From Nonomuraea polychroma (lineage in GTDB: Bacteria > Actinomycetota > Actinomycetes > Streptosporangiales > Streptosporangiaceae): 64,000 nucleotides of DNA. The notes under the pieces are model-generated. The model did no database searches. It had not been told where the DNA came from and worked only from the letters and a program-made list of their open reading frames with translations. A program made the position numbers and the translations under genes. The stretch is from positions 806,001 to 870,000 of the forward strand of contig NZ_SAUN01000001.1 of the NCBI RefSeq assembly GCF_004011505.1, written 5' to 3'. This document shows, in pieces, positions 1 to 7,645 of the stretch. Position 1 is the first letter of the stretch, and each line of letters starts with the position of its first letter.

Positions 1-494
1 GCCGAGCCGTAGCGGCGCCGGAGCACGACGATCGTGGAGAGGGACGCAAGGTCCGCGCGCCCGTCGGCGACGAGCCCGTCGTCCGGGTCCTTCAAGCACT
101 GAAGGCAGCGTGCCGGAGCTCGCGCGGTGGCGGGCGACGTCCGGAGGGCGGCGGCGGCCTCCTCGATGACGACGTCGTCCGCCGCGCCGCCGAGTATCGC
201 CCGCGTAGTCTCACGCAGGGCGGTGGCGAGCCTGCGTACGGCGGGGTTCGCGCCCAGGGCGCACAACACCGTGCCCAGGTACGGCGGGTTCGCGGGCACG
301 TGGCGGTAGGCGATGACGTTGTCGAGGCTGGTCAGCGCCGCGTCGATCTCGCCGTCGAGCAGGGCGGCGAACTGGGCGGGGGAGGAGGCGACGGCGACCT
401 CCCGCACGTCGGGAGCGAGCAGGCCGAGGCGGCGAGCGGTACGCAGCAACACGGACGGGCTGAAGGCGCCCACCACCAGCGGTCGTGTCGTCAT
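1..494 (-). CDS. ABC transporter substrate-binding protein, NMT1/SsuA-like (3' end beyond window)
   Basis: The reading frame begins at an ATG (494-492) with a GGGAG ribosome-binding site just upstream and runs off the left edge, so only about 164 N-terminal residues are visible. The protein starts MTTRPLVVGAFSPSVLL and continues with a stretch ending DGEIDAALTSLDNVIAY. This is the pattern of periplasmic-binding-protein-like II proteins that bind small organic ligands, where a short beta strand is followed by a helix and a 'does this ligand fit' loop. No signal peptide is seen, so the protein may be a cytoplasmic relative or the start may be misplaced. It is divergent from the 641 remnant. Substrate unknown. 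The family call rests on general pattern and is moderate. Confidence 0.55.
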   Translation of the reverse strand, partial: MTTRPLVVGAFSPSVLLRTARRLGLLAPDVREVAVASSPAQFAALLDGEIDAALTSLDNVIAYRHVPANPPYLGTVLCALGANPAVRRLATALRETTRAILGGAADDVVIEEAAAALRTSPATARAPARCLQCLKDPDDGLVADGRADLASLSTIVVLRRRYGS

Positions 495-540
495 GGTCGC
501 TCCCAGCCCCGCACTCGTTTGCACAACCCCGCTGAACCTC

Positions 541-569
541 TTGACAGTTACTGCAGTGAAACGCATGCT
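541..569 (+). promoter_or_regulatory. Candidate sigma70-type promoter
   Basis: TTGACA at 541-546 is followed after 17 bases by CATGCT at 564-569. The -35 hexamer is perfect and the -10 is weak. It points toward the LivF remnant and the hydrolase at 862. Confidence 0.35.
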
Positions 570-640
570 CCAAGCCAGCGCAATCGTTTGCGGGGAACGA
601 GCATGCGCGCGGCGGAGAAGCTCATCGAAGGAGGGCGCTC

Positions 641-925
641 ATGACCGCACAACCCCCAGAAGACCCGCACGCCGAGGTCATCCGCCGGCTCAACGAGGCC
701 GGCACCACCGTTCTGCTCGTCGAGCAGAACGTGCGGCTCGGGCTCGCGCTGGCCACCCACGGCGTGGTGATGGAAGGCGGCCGGGTCCGCCTGGCCGGCA
801 CGGCCGCCGCCGTCCGCGACAACCCCGAGATCGCGTCGCTCTACCTGGGAGGTGAGACACGGTGGACGAGCGAGTCGCCGCCGCCATCGCGCACTGGGCG
901 CCCCGGTTCACCGCCAACGGCGTGA
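641..925 (+). pseudogene. LivF-type branched-chain amino acid ABC ATPase, C-terminal remnant
   Basis: Only the last part of a high-affinity branched-chain amino acid transporter ATPase is present. The segment TTVLLVEQNVRLGLALATHG contains the H-loop region of LivF-like proteins (LLVEQN), and the protein ends near SLYLGG, the usual LivF C-terminus. Walker A, the signature motif and Walker B are all missing, so it cannot be an ATPase. The frame then reads on into the hydrolase gene in another frame and stops at 925. An ATG at 641 with an upstream GGAGGGCGC could still start translation. I read it as what remained after a deletion, not a functional short protein. Confidence 0.75.
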
Positions 926-1938
926 CCGTCTCCGACTTCGAGCGCATCACGCGCGGCCTCGACGCCTGGGATGGCTGGTGCGCCGCCTGGTCGTCGGTGG
1001 CCGCCGAGCACGAGACCCTCGGCAGGCAGGCGCTGGCCACCGGCCGCCTGCTGTCGGCCGGGCAACACCTGGCGCAGGCCGCGCTCTATTTCCACTTCGC
1101 CAAGTTCGTGTTCGTGGCCGACCTCGACCAGATGCGGCGGGCCCATCGGCGGGCCGTGACCTGCCTCGACGACGCCCTGCCGCACCTGTCGCCACCCGGG
1201 CGGCGCATCGAGATCGACTTCGAGGCCGGCCGGCTCGTCGGCGTGCTGCGCGTCCCGCCGGGGCCGGGGCCGCATCCGGCGGTGCTCATGCTCTCCGGGC
1301 TGGACTCGGCCAAGGAGGAGCACCGCGTGGTCGAGCAGCTGTTCCTGGAGCGGGGGCTGGCCACGTTCGCCGTGGACGGCCCCGGGCAGGGCGAGGCCGA
1401 GTACGACCTGCCGATCAGGGCCGACTGGTCGCTGCCCGGCAAGGCGCTGCTCGACGCGCTGTGCGCCCAGCCGCGCATCGACCCCGCCAGGATCGGGGTG
1501 TGGGGCGTCAGCCTCGGTGGCTACTACGCGCCCCGGGTGACCGCCGCGGCCGGCGACCGGATCAAGGCGTGTGTGGCGCTCGCCGGGCCGTACGACTTCG
1601 GCGACTGCTGGTCCGGGCTGCCCCAGCTCACCCGGGACACCTTCCGCGTCAGGTCGGGCGCCCGCACCGAGGAGGAGGCCAGGCGCATCGCGTACACCCT
1701 CACCCTGGAAGGCACGGCGCACACGATCATCGCGCCTCTGCTCGTCGTGTTCGGGCGCAAGGACCGGCTCATCCCCTGGCGGCAGGCCGAGCGGCTGGCC
1801 GCCGCGACGGGCGGCGACAGCGAGCTGCTCGTGCTGGAGGACGGCAACCACGGCTGCGCCGACCTCGCGCCCTGGCACCGTCCCTACACCGCCGACTGGC
1901 TGGCACAGCGGCTCTGCGCGAAAGGCACGTCGGAATGA
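862..1938 (+). CDS. Alpha/beta hydrolase, 2,6-dihydropseudooxynicotine hydrolase/FrsA-like
   Basis: A 358-residue intact protein starting at GTG 862, chosen because GGGAGGTGA lies 7 bases upstream. After an N-terminal helical cap (about residues 1-110) the alpha/beta hydrolase core begins with HPAVLMLSGLDSAKEE. The nucleophile elbow is GVSLGGYY (Ser), the acid is likely the Asp of FGRKDRLIP and the histidine is in DGNHGCAD, so the catalytic triad is complete. Such enzymes cleave C-C or ester bonds in aromatic or heterocyclic catabolism, but the substrate cannot be told from sequence. It is flanked on both sides by decayed genes (LivF remnant, dehydrogenase fragment) and appears to be the one survivor of a catabolic operon. 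Confidence 0.8.
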   Translation: MDERVAAAIAHWAPRFTANGVTVSDFERITRGLDAWDGWCAAWSSVAAEHETLGRQALATGRLLSAGQHLAQAALYFHFAKFVFVADLDQMRRAHRRAVTCLDDALPHLSPPGRRIEIDFEAGRLVGVLRVPPGPGPHPAVLMLSGLDSAKEEHRVVEQLFLERGLATFAVDGPGQGEAEYDLPIRADWSLPGKALLDALCAQPRIDPARIGVWGVSLGGYYAPRVTAAAGDRIKACVALAGPYDFGDCWSGLPQLTRDTFRVRSGARTEEEARRIAYTLTLEGTAHTIIAPLLVVFGRKDRLIPWRQAERLAAATGGDSELLVLEDGNHGCADLAPWHRPYTADWLAQRLCAKGTSE

Positions 1939-2043
1939 CACGGAAACGAGTGGGCTGGATCGGCGCCGGCCGCATGGGAGCGCCCATGGCCGAGCGGCTG
2001 GCGAGGGCCGGGGTGGACCTGGCAACGGCAGGGGCTGCGGGCG
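1935..2043 (+). pseudogene. 3-hydroxyisobutyrate dehydrogenase-family N-terminal fragment
   Basis: An ATG at 1935 overlaps the hydrolase stop (ATGA) and encodes a start of a Rossmann NAD(P)-binding fold, VGWIGAGRMGAPMAERLARAG, with the GxGxxG fingerprint typical of beta-hydroxyacid dehydrogenases. After about 30 residues the similarity ends and a peptidase fragment follows in a different frame. The remaining 250 or so residues of a normal dehydrogenase are absent. The break is most simply an internal deletion joining two formerly separate genes. Confidence 0.7.
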
Positions 2044-2650
2044 GTGGACGCGCAGCAGCTCATGCGACTCTACGAGATGGGCTCCGACCAGGTGGAAGCG
2101 ATCAACGCGGTGAGCGGCGAACGCTGCAACCCGCACTCCCACAACTTCTCCGACCGGCTGATCCGCCCCGGCGACCAGGCGTTCTTCGACATCATCCACT
2201 CCTTCAACGGCTACCGCACGTGCTACTACCGAACGTTCGGGGTCGGCAGCGCGACCGCCGCGCAGCGGGAGGCGTACGTGCGGGCGCGGGAGTGGATGGA
2301 CGCGTCGATCGCCATGATCAAGCCGGGGGTGGACACCGATCAGGTGGCGGCGGTGTGGCCGGAGGCGACCCTTCTTCGGGTTCGAGGACGAGATGGCGGC
2401 TTTCGGGCTGCAGTTCGGGCACGGGCTGGGGCTGGGGCTGCACGAGCGGCCGATCATCTCGCGGCTCAACAGCATGCGGGAGCCGGTCGAGTTGCGGGCC
2501 GGGATGGTGTTCGCGCTGGAGACGTACTGTCCGGCGAGCGACGGGTTCTCGGCGGCCAGGATCGAGGAGGAGGTCGTGGTCACGCAGGACGGCTGCCGGG
2601 TGCTGACACTCTTCCCGGCACAGGACCTGGTCGTCGCCAACCCCTACTGA
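2044..2650 (+). pseudogene. M24 family metallopeptidase (creatinase/Xaa-Pro-like), frameshifted remnant
   Basis: Two overlapping reading frames together give the C-terminal catalytic part of an M24 peptidase. The first (from 2044) includes the segment QAFFDIIHSFNGYRTCYYR. The second, in the +1 frame, includes FGHGLGLGLHERP (metal-ligand His), FALETYCPA (Glu) and RIEEEVVVT (Glu) and stops at 2650. The switch falls near 2365-2375, where the first frame becomes arginine/glycine-rich and the second begins PFFGFEDEMAAFG. The N-terminal half is missing too. The combination of truncation and frameshift makes it a pseudogene. Confidence 0.8.
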
Positions 2651-2664
2651 GACCGGGGCCGTGG

Positions 2665-3867
2665 TCAGAGCAGCAGCGGAAGGCGGCGCACTCCCGTCAT
2701 CGTCGGGGTGGGGATGAAGTCCACGGGGTCGTCGGGGTCGGTGCGCAGGGCAGGGAATCGGTCGAGCAGGATGTCCAGCGCGACCCGCCCCTCCAGACGG
2801 GCCAAGGGGGCGCCCAGGCAGAAATGGATGCCGCGGCCGAAGCCGAGATGCGGGTTGGGGTCGCGGCCCGGGTCGAAGACGTCCGGGTCGGGGAACTGGC
2901 GGGCATCCCTGTTGGCGGTCGCCAGCCAGCACATGACCAGGCAGTCGGCCGGTATCGTCACACCGCCGAGCTCGGCTTCGCGCATGGTGGCGCGGACGAG
3001 GCCGGCGAACGGGGTGAGATAGCGGAGCGACTCCTCGATGACGGCCGGGATCGTCGTGCGGTCGGCGCGTACCCTTTCCTGCTGCTCGGGGAAGGCGTCC
3101 AGGCACAGCACGGTGTTGCCGAGCAGCATCGTCGTGGTGATGTGCCCGGCCAGCAGCAGGACCATCGCGAAGTTGACGACCTGATCGTCAGGCAGGCGCT
3201 CGCCGTCGACCTCGGCCTCGACCAGCTTGGTGAGCAGGTCGGCGCGCGGCTGCCGCCGGCGTTCCGCGGCGTGGTCGGCGAGGTAGGCGAACATGTCCCG
3301 CCACGCCGCCATCACGGTCTGCACGTCCACGCCCCGTTCTTCGGGGGTCTCCTTGAGCGAGAGCTTGGCGTCACGCTGGAACAGCGCGTCGGCCCAGTAC
3401 TTGAACAGGGCGCGATCGCCGGTGGGCACGCCCAGCAGCTCCGCGATGACGATGACCGGAAGCGGGTAGGCCAGGTCGGTCACGAGCTCGAACCGGTCGC
3501 GCTCGCGGGCCGCGTCGAGCAGCTCGCGGGTGAGAGCGGCGATCCTCGGCTCGAGATCCGCGATGACCTTGCGGGTGAAGGCGCTGCTGACCAGCTTGCG
3601 CAGTTTGCCATGCTCCGGCGGGTCGATCTGGGTGATGAAGCCCGCCAAGGAGATCTCCTCGTCGTCGGGCAGCTGGCCCTTGGGCATGACGCGCATGGTG
3701 TCGGAGGAGAAGGTCGCGGGGTCGCCGAGGACCTCCTGCAGCTCCGGGTAGCCGTAGACGCTCCACAGACCGGTGTCGGCGTCGTACTCGACAGGCCGGC
3801 CGGTTCGCGGTCCGTGCAGCCAGAAGTGTTGCTTGGGAACGTTGTACCGCTCGACGATGGTGGCCAT
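2665..3867 (-). CDS. Cytochrome P450, CYP113/EryK-like
   Basis: A full-length 400-residue bacterial class I P450. The I-helix reads LLLAGHITTTMLLGNTVL, the K-helix ExxR is in EESLRY, and the heme-binding loop is FGRGIHFCLGAPLARLE with the axial Cys. The I-helix has Ile where the usual acid of AGxE/DTT sits, and the AGHITTT-LLGN pattern matches what I remember of EryK (erythromycin C-12 hydroxylase), so a macrolide-like or other secondary-metabolite or xenobiotic hydroxylation is possible. No ferredoxin or reductase gene lies beside it. It sits 34 bp downstream of the MarR-type regulator on the same strand, which probably controls it. Confidence 0.92.
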   Translation of the reverse strand: MATIVERYNVPKQHFWLHGPRTGRPVEYDADTGLWSVYGYPELQEVLGDPATFSSDTMRVMPKGQLPDDEEISLAGFITQIDPPEHGKLRKLVSSAFTRKVIADLEPRIAALTRELLDAARERDRFELVTDLAYPLPVIVIAELLGVPTGDRALFKYWADALFQRDAKLSLKETPEERGVDVQTVMAAWRDMFAYLADHAAERRRQPRADLLTKLVEAEVDGERLPDDQVVNFAMVLLLAGHITTTMLLGNTVLCLDAFPEQQERVRADRTTIPAVIEESLRYLTPFAGLVRATMREAELGGVTIPADCLVMCWLATANRDARQFPDPDVFDPGRDPNPHLGFGRGIHFCLGAPLARLEGRVALDILLDRFPALRTDPDDPVDFIPTPTMTGVRRLPLLL

Positions 3868-3901
3868 CGCCTCTCCCTCTCCTTGTGGGTTTGGTGGCCG
3901 G

Positions 3902-4378
3902 TCAATCCGATTTATCCCGATATTTCTCCCAGCGCTGGAGCATCTCGTCCGCGTCCTGCACGGTGAAGGCGAAGAACTTCCGGGTCTCCTCCAGCCGTCC
4001 CCGCTGCTCGGGACGGTCTCCTTCGATGGCCGACAGTCCGAAGTCGAGGACGTCCAGTGTCTGCCGCACGGCGGCCAGTTGGACCTGCATGACGTGCGTC
4101 CATCCGCCGCTGACCACTCGGTAGCGGTGCTCCCGTTTCGGAGTGGGCGCGCGCTCGATCATCCCGGTCAGCTCCAGCTGCCGGGCGACCGTGCTCATCG
4201 CCGTCTTGCTCACGCCCAGCTCCACCGCCAGATCGGTGAGGGACTGATCAGGCGGGTCGCAGATGAGCAGCCACGCATACAGCCGGCCCATCGTCCGCGT
4301 CCCGCCGAGACGCTCCATGATCAGTCCCATCCGGTCGACGAACTCGCTCTCCCGAGGATCCATCGGCGTAAACCTCAT
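3902..4378 (-). CDS. MarR/GbsR-family transcriptional regulator
   Basis: A 158-residue winged-helix protein. The recognition helix is in the segment LTDLAVELGVSKTAMSTVAR, followed by the wing in ERAPTPKREHRYRV, and then a C-terminal helical dimer region. ATG 4378 is favoured over an upstream TTG (4390) because the TTG lies inside the operator palindrome. ATG 4363 with ATGAGG upstream is a further option. The gene precedes the P450 on the same strand, and the 24-bp palindrome directly before it suggests autoregulation with co-regulation of the P450. The ligand is unknown. Confidence 0.8.
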   Translation of the reverse strand: MRFTPMDPRESEFVDRMGLIMERLGGTRTMGRLYAWLLICDPPDQSLTDLAVELGVSKTAMSTVARQLELTGMIERAPTPKREHRYRVVSGGWTHVMQVQLAAVRQTLDVLDFGLSAIEGDRPEQRGRLEETRKFFAFTVQDADEMLQRWEKYRDKSD

Positions 4379-4382
4379 GACG

Positions 4383-4406
4383 TTCGTCAAGTACGTACTT
4401 TACGAA
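4383..4406. promoter_or_regulatory. 24-bp imperfect palindromic operator of the MarR-type regulator
   Basis: The half-sites TTCGTCAAGTAC and GTACTTTACGAA are mirror images except for one mismatched pair. The centre is GTAC/GTAC. It lies 4 bp before ATG 4378, so bound repressor would block both transcription and initiation. Confidence 0.65.
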
Positions 4407-4428
4407 CGGTACGTCGGCCCTCCGCCTT

Positions 4429-5985
4429 TTACAAGCCGTCGGAGCCGCGCAGGTGGACCGTTTCGAGGTCCCTGTTGGTCAGGCGCATGATGTCGGTCAT
4501 CTCGTGGTACGGCTGGTCCTGCTGGTTCAGCAGGCCCATGTTGAACGACTCGGTGGCGCCCGGCTTCGCTGTCACCGCCTGGTCGTAGTGGACGAACCAG
4601 GCGTACCCCACGAACACCGGGCTCTTGGCCTGCGCCTCGACGAACGCCCGGAACAGCTCGCCGCGGTTCGCGATGCCGGTCGCGGTGATCCCCGCGTTGT
4701 GCGAGGTGAGGCCCCTGCTCGGATAGCAGAAGGAGAACTCGATGTTGACGATCGGCTTGTCGTGGACCTCGTACTGCCGCAGGTAGTCGGCGCTCCTGGA
4801 GTACCAGTCGAAGGAGATCGCGTCGAGGTGCTCGATCCCGCCGACGTTCCACTCGGGGCTGGTCCGCCACGTCGGCACCAGGGACGAGCCGAGGAACAGA
4901 TGGTGCGGGTCCTGCCGCCTGATCGCGGCGCGTACCTTCTTGAAGTACGTCTTCGACGCCAGGGTGATGAACGCCCGCACGTCCTGTGCGGGCACCCTGG
5001 CGATGTCGATCGCGATGTCGGTGAGCTCGCGGAACGAGCCGGCGTCGGTCCCCAGGAGGTCGTTGACCCGAGTGAGGTCCGCGTACGTCTCCTCCAGGTA
5101 GGCGATGAAAGCCCGCTTCGCCGGCAGGCCCGAATCCTGCCGCACCACCTCGGCCACGACGTCACGGTTCCACCCGCGCTCGTTCTCGAAGAAGTACCCG
5201 ATCAACCATGGATCGTCGCGGAAGCGCCGCAGGCCGAAGTCGTCGAAGGCGCGATCGAGCTTGGCGGAGAAGTCGGGGTCGAACGGGTCGATGCCCCATC
5301 TCACCCTGATGACGTCGACGGGGGTGGGGGCCCTTTCGATGTACGGCATGAGCACGGCCGGATCCCGATGCCACTTGCCCTGCGCGTTGAACCCCCAATC
5401 GATCATCCGGCGCCTGCTGATGTCGCGCCACCTGTCCCGGTAGTCGTCGCCGTACTTCCGCATCAGGTTGGCCTTGAGGAAGCTCACCGTGTGCAACCCC
5501 TGCTCGACGACGGCGTACGCGGCGGCGAACCGGCCGGGGTCGGGCAGTTCCTGGAAGAGCTCCCTGGGGCTGCCGTCGGCGTTCTTGTACAGGGTGCCGT
5601 AGCCCCACTCGTCAGGCGAGAAGGCGTCCACTGCCTTGAGGAAGAACAGGTGACCGTCGGGCGTGACGAACCACCAGCGTCCGTTCACCTTCTCCAGCCG
5701 GAAATATCCAGTGGCGGCACGACGGCCCAGCCTCTTCAGGCCGCCGTACCGGTCGTAGGTGATGGTGTCGAAGGTGATCCCGGACAGTCTCGCCAGTTCC
5801 TCGGCGTACTCGCGCTTCAACTGCTCGTCCGAGGTGACCTTGCCCGGCCAGTCCTCGTAGAGGTACTGGCCGTACCGGTCGACCAGCACCGTGCCGGCGG
5901 CGGCCGACTGCCGTCCGGCGAGGACGCCGGCCATCGCCAGGGCTGGTACGCCGAGCACCAGGTTGCGTCGCGAAATCGGGTACAT
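4429..5985 (-). CDS. Tat-exported clan GH-A glycoside hydrolase, agarase-like
   Basis: A 518-residue secreted enzyme starting at ATG 5985 behind AAGGAG. The N-terminus MYPISRRNLVLGVPALAMAG carries a twin-arginine signal, with cleavage near SAAAG. The segment RWWFVTPDGHLFFLKAVDAF is typical of beta-agarase-type GH50/GH86 proteins, where a Trp-rich strand opens a TIM barrel. The acid/base Glu is likely in YFFENERGW and the nucleophile in IVNIEFSF, as in clan GH-A. It is the last gene of a three-gene minus-strand operon with a predicted toroid enzyme and a beta-mannosidase. Substrate could be an agar-like galactan or an unrelated beta-glycan. Family assignment is by eye. Confidence 0.65.
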   Translation of the reverse strand: MYPISRRNLVLGVPALAMAGVLAGRQSAAAGTVLVDRYGQYLYEDWPGKVTSDEQLKREYAEELARLSGITFDTITYDRYGGLKRLGRRAATGYFRLEKVNGRWWFVTPDGHLFFLKAVDAFSPDEWGYGTLYKNADGSPRELFQELPDPGRFAAAYAVVEQGLHTVSFLKANLMRKYGDDYRDRWRDISRRRMIDWGFNAQGKWHRDPAVLMPYIERAPTPVDVIRVRWGIDPFDPDFSAKLDRAFDDFGLRRFRDDPWLIGYFFENERGWNRDVVAEVVRQDSGLPAKRAFIAYLEETYADLTRVNDLLGTDAGSFRELTDIAIDIARVPAQDVRAFITLASKTYFKKVRAAIRRQDPHHLFLGSSLVPTWRTSPEWNVGGIEHLDAISFDWYSRSADYLRQYEVHDKPIVNIEFSFCYPSRGLTSHNAGITATGIANRGELFRAFVEAQAKSPVFVGYAWFVHYDQAVTAKPGATESFNMGLLNQQDQPYHEMTDIMRLTNRDLETVHLRGSDGL

Positions 5986-6011
5986 GGACGTGAACTCCTT
6001 TGCCGCGGGTG

Positions 6012-7640
6012 TTACCGGTCGAAGGGTGTCGGGTCGATCGGGGTGGACACGGTCAGGCCGTCCCAGCTCCAGCGGATGGTGGCGGCCGCCTCGCGTGAGG
6101 CGGTCAGGGCAGCGGTGTGGGGTTGCCGTCCCGCCTGGATCAGCTCCAGGGCGAAGGCGGCGTGCAGCCTGGCCTGGTGGAAGTCGACGGGCACGGAGGG
6201 ACCCGAGTACAGCACGACTTCCGCGCCCGCCGCCCCGTCCCCTTCCCTGGCCCGCCACGTGCTCGCGATGCCGACGAACTCCGCGGGCACGGTGTGCACG
6301 ACGGCCTGGCGCTCTCCGGCCATCAGCGCGAACACGCCGTCGCGCGGCTCGCGCACCGTGGCTCCACGGCCTTGTAATGAGACGCGCAGCCGCAGGTCGC
6401 TGACGTGGAAGACGCTGCCGGGCGGGCGGTCGAGCTCGGGGTGGACGTCGCCGGAGTCGTAGCTGAGCCACCAGGCGGAAAGCACGCGCGGGCCGTCCTG
6501 ATGCTGGCGGCACCAGGCGGCGCTCAGGTCGTGGCCGTTGAGCAGCATCCGGGCACGCAGGACAACTGCGGGATCCTCGGGCGTCCGCCAGTATCCGAGC
6601 AGCGGACGGCGCTGAACCCATGCGCATTCCTCGTCGGCGGAGCCCAGGCAGGCGTCCTCGGCGAGCCATGAGGTGCCGGTGGTGGTCGCGGTGAAGCGGG
6701 TGCGGAGCTGGACCGGCGCCTCCGTGAGGGCGCTGAACCGCTCGGCGATCTCCTGCGGGCAGGGCAGGGGCGGTACGAGGAGCGGGGCACCCGTCCCTTT
6801 CTCCCTGACCTGGATCGGTGCCCCGGTCTGCGCGGTGAGATAGGCCGCGAGGTCCGGCTGGAGCCAGTCGTGGTACGCGCGGCTCATCGGCCCGGCGAGC
6901 TGGCCGGTGCCCGGATGGAAGCGCTCGGCCAGAGCTGCCCACGTGCGCCGCCTCAGCTCCTCGGCGGCGGCGCGGAAGCCGTCGTCGGCCACGATCAGCG
7001 CGGCCCGCTCCAGCTCTTCCAGGACGACCCGCCCGTAGGCGGGGGAGTTGTACTCGGTGAACCCTCCGTTCCGGTCGTGGAGGGCGAGCACGGCGCGCAG
7101 GCGTCGCCGGCCGAAGTCGAGCAGGAAGGGCAGGTCGAGGATCTCGGCCGCCGCGGCGGTGGTCACCGCACCCATCACCGCGATGTTGGTGTAGCCGGGG
7201 TCGGCGTTCCGCCGGAAGATCGCCAGCGCGGCGTGGCGCAGAGCGGCGCGCACCCGTTCGCGCACGCCGCGGTCGAGCAGCGTGTCGTGGACGGCAAGGA
7301 CCTGCGCCAGCCGTACCCCGATGAAGTCCGCCCAGTTCCAGTCGGCCGGTGCCATCTGCCCGGGTGGCTCCTCCAGGAACCATCCCCAGATCCCGTAGTG
7401 CTCGGAAAGGGGATCGGTCACCTGCAGGCCGGCCAGCGCGTCCAGCACTTCGGCCGCACGGTCGGCCCTGCCGAGTCGCAGCAGCGCGATGGCGTAGTCG
7501 GCGGCCTCCTTGGTCTGGTGGACGCGGGTCCCTCTGCGGAGGCGCGTGTGGTATTCGTTCCCCGTGAAAAGGGACCAGGGCATGTGGACGTCCGCTTCGT
7601 AGCGGGCGTCCAGCTCTGCCACGTACGCGTCGAGTCCCAT
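6012..7640 (-). CDS. Uncharacterised sugar-processing enzyme, predicted (alpha/alpha) toroid
   Basis: A 542-residue protein without a signal peptide, starting at ATG 7640 after TAGGA. The first ~300 residues are helical with repeated aromatic segments (NEYHTRLRRGTRVHQTKEA, GYTNIAVMGAVTTAAA, HDRNGGFTEYNSPAYGR), like the toroid domains of heparinase-type polysaccharide lyases and of cytoplasmic family GH88/GH105 enzymes. The C-terminal 230 residues look beta-rich. I cannot name its family or assign catalytic residues. It lies between the beta-mannosidase (5 bp away) and the agarase-like enzyme (26 bp away), so it probably acts on a sugar derived from the same polymer. Confidence 0.6.
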   Translation of the reverse strand: MGLDAYVAELDARYEADVHMPWSLFTGNEYHTRLRRGTRVHQTKEAADYAIALLRLGRADRAAEVLDALAGLQVTDPLSEHYGIWGWFLEEPPGQMAPADWNWADFIGVRLAQVLAVHDTLLDRGVRERVRAALRHAALAIFRRNADPGYTNIAVMGAVTTAAAAEILDLPFLLDFGRRRLRAVLALHDRNGGFTEYNSPAYGRVVLEELERAALIVADDGFRAAAEELRRRTWAALAERFHPGTGQLAGPMSRAYHDWLQPDLAAYLTAQTGAPIQVREKGTGAPLLVPPLPCPQEIAERFSALTEAPVQLRTRFTATTTGTSWLAEDACLGSADEECAWVQRRPLLGYWRTPEDPAVVLRARMLLNGHDLSAAWCRQHQDGPRVLSAWWLSYDSGDVHPELDRPPGSVFHVSDLRLRVSLQGRGATVREPRDGVFALMAGERQAVVHTVPAEFVGIASTWRAREGDGAAGAEVVLYSGPSVPVDFHQARLHAAFALELIQAGRQPHTAALTASREAAATIRWSWDGLTVSTPIDPTPFDR

Positions 7641-7645
7641 TCGTC

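Noticed and set aside
852..2606. Long plus-strand open frame of 584 codons through the hydrolase and remnants
   Set aside because: Arg/Ala-rich shadow in another frame; homology lies in the hydrolase and peptidase frames.
4453..6462. 669-codon plus-strand frame
   Set aside because: Antisense shadow of the GH-A gene, with no domain pattern.
4429..7383. One 984-codon minus-strand frame covering the agarase-like enzyme and part of the toroid enzyme
   Set aside because: The true enzyme starts at ATG 5985 behind AAGGAG with a Tat signal; the upstream part is a low-complexity shadow.
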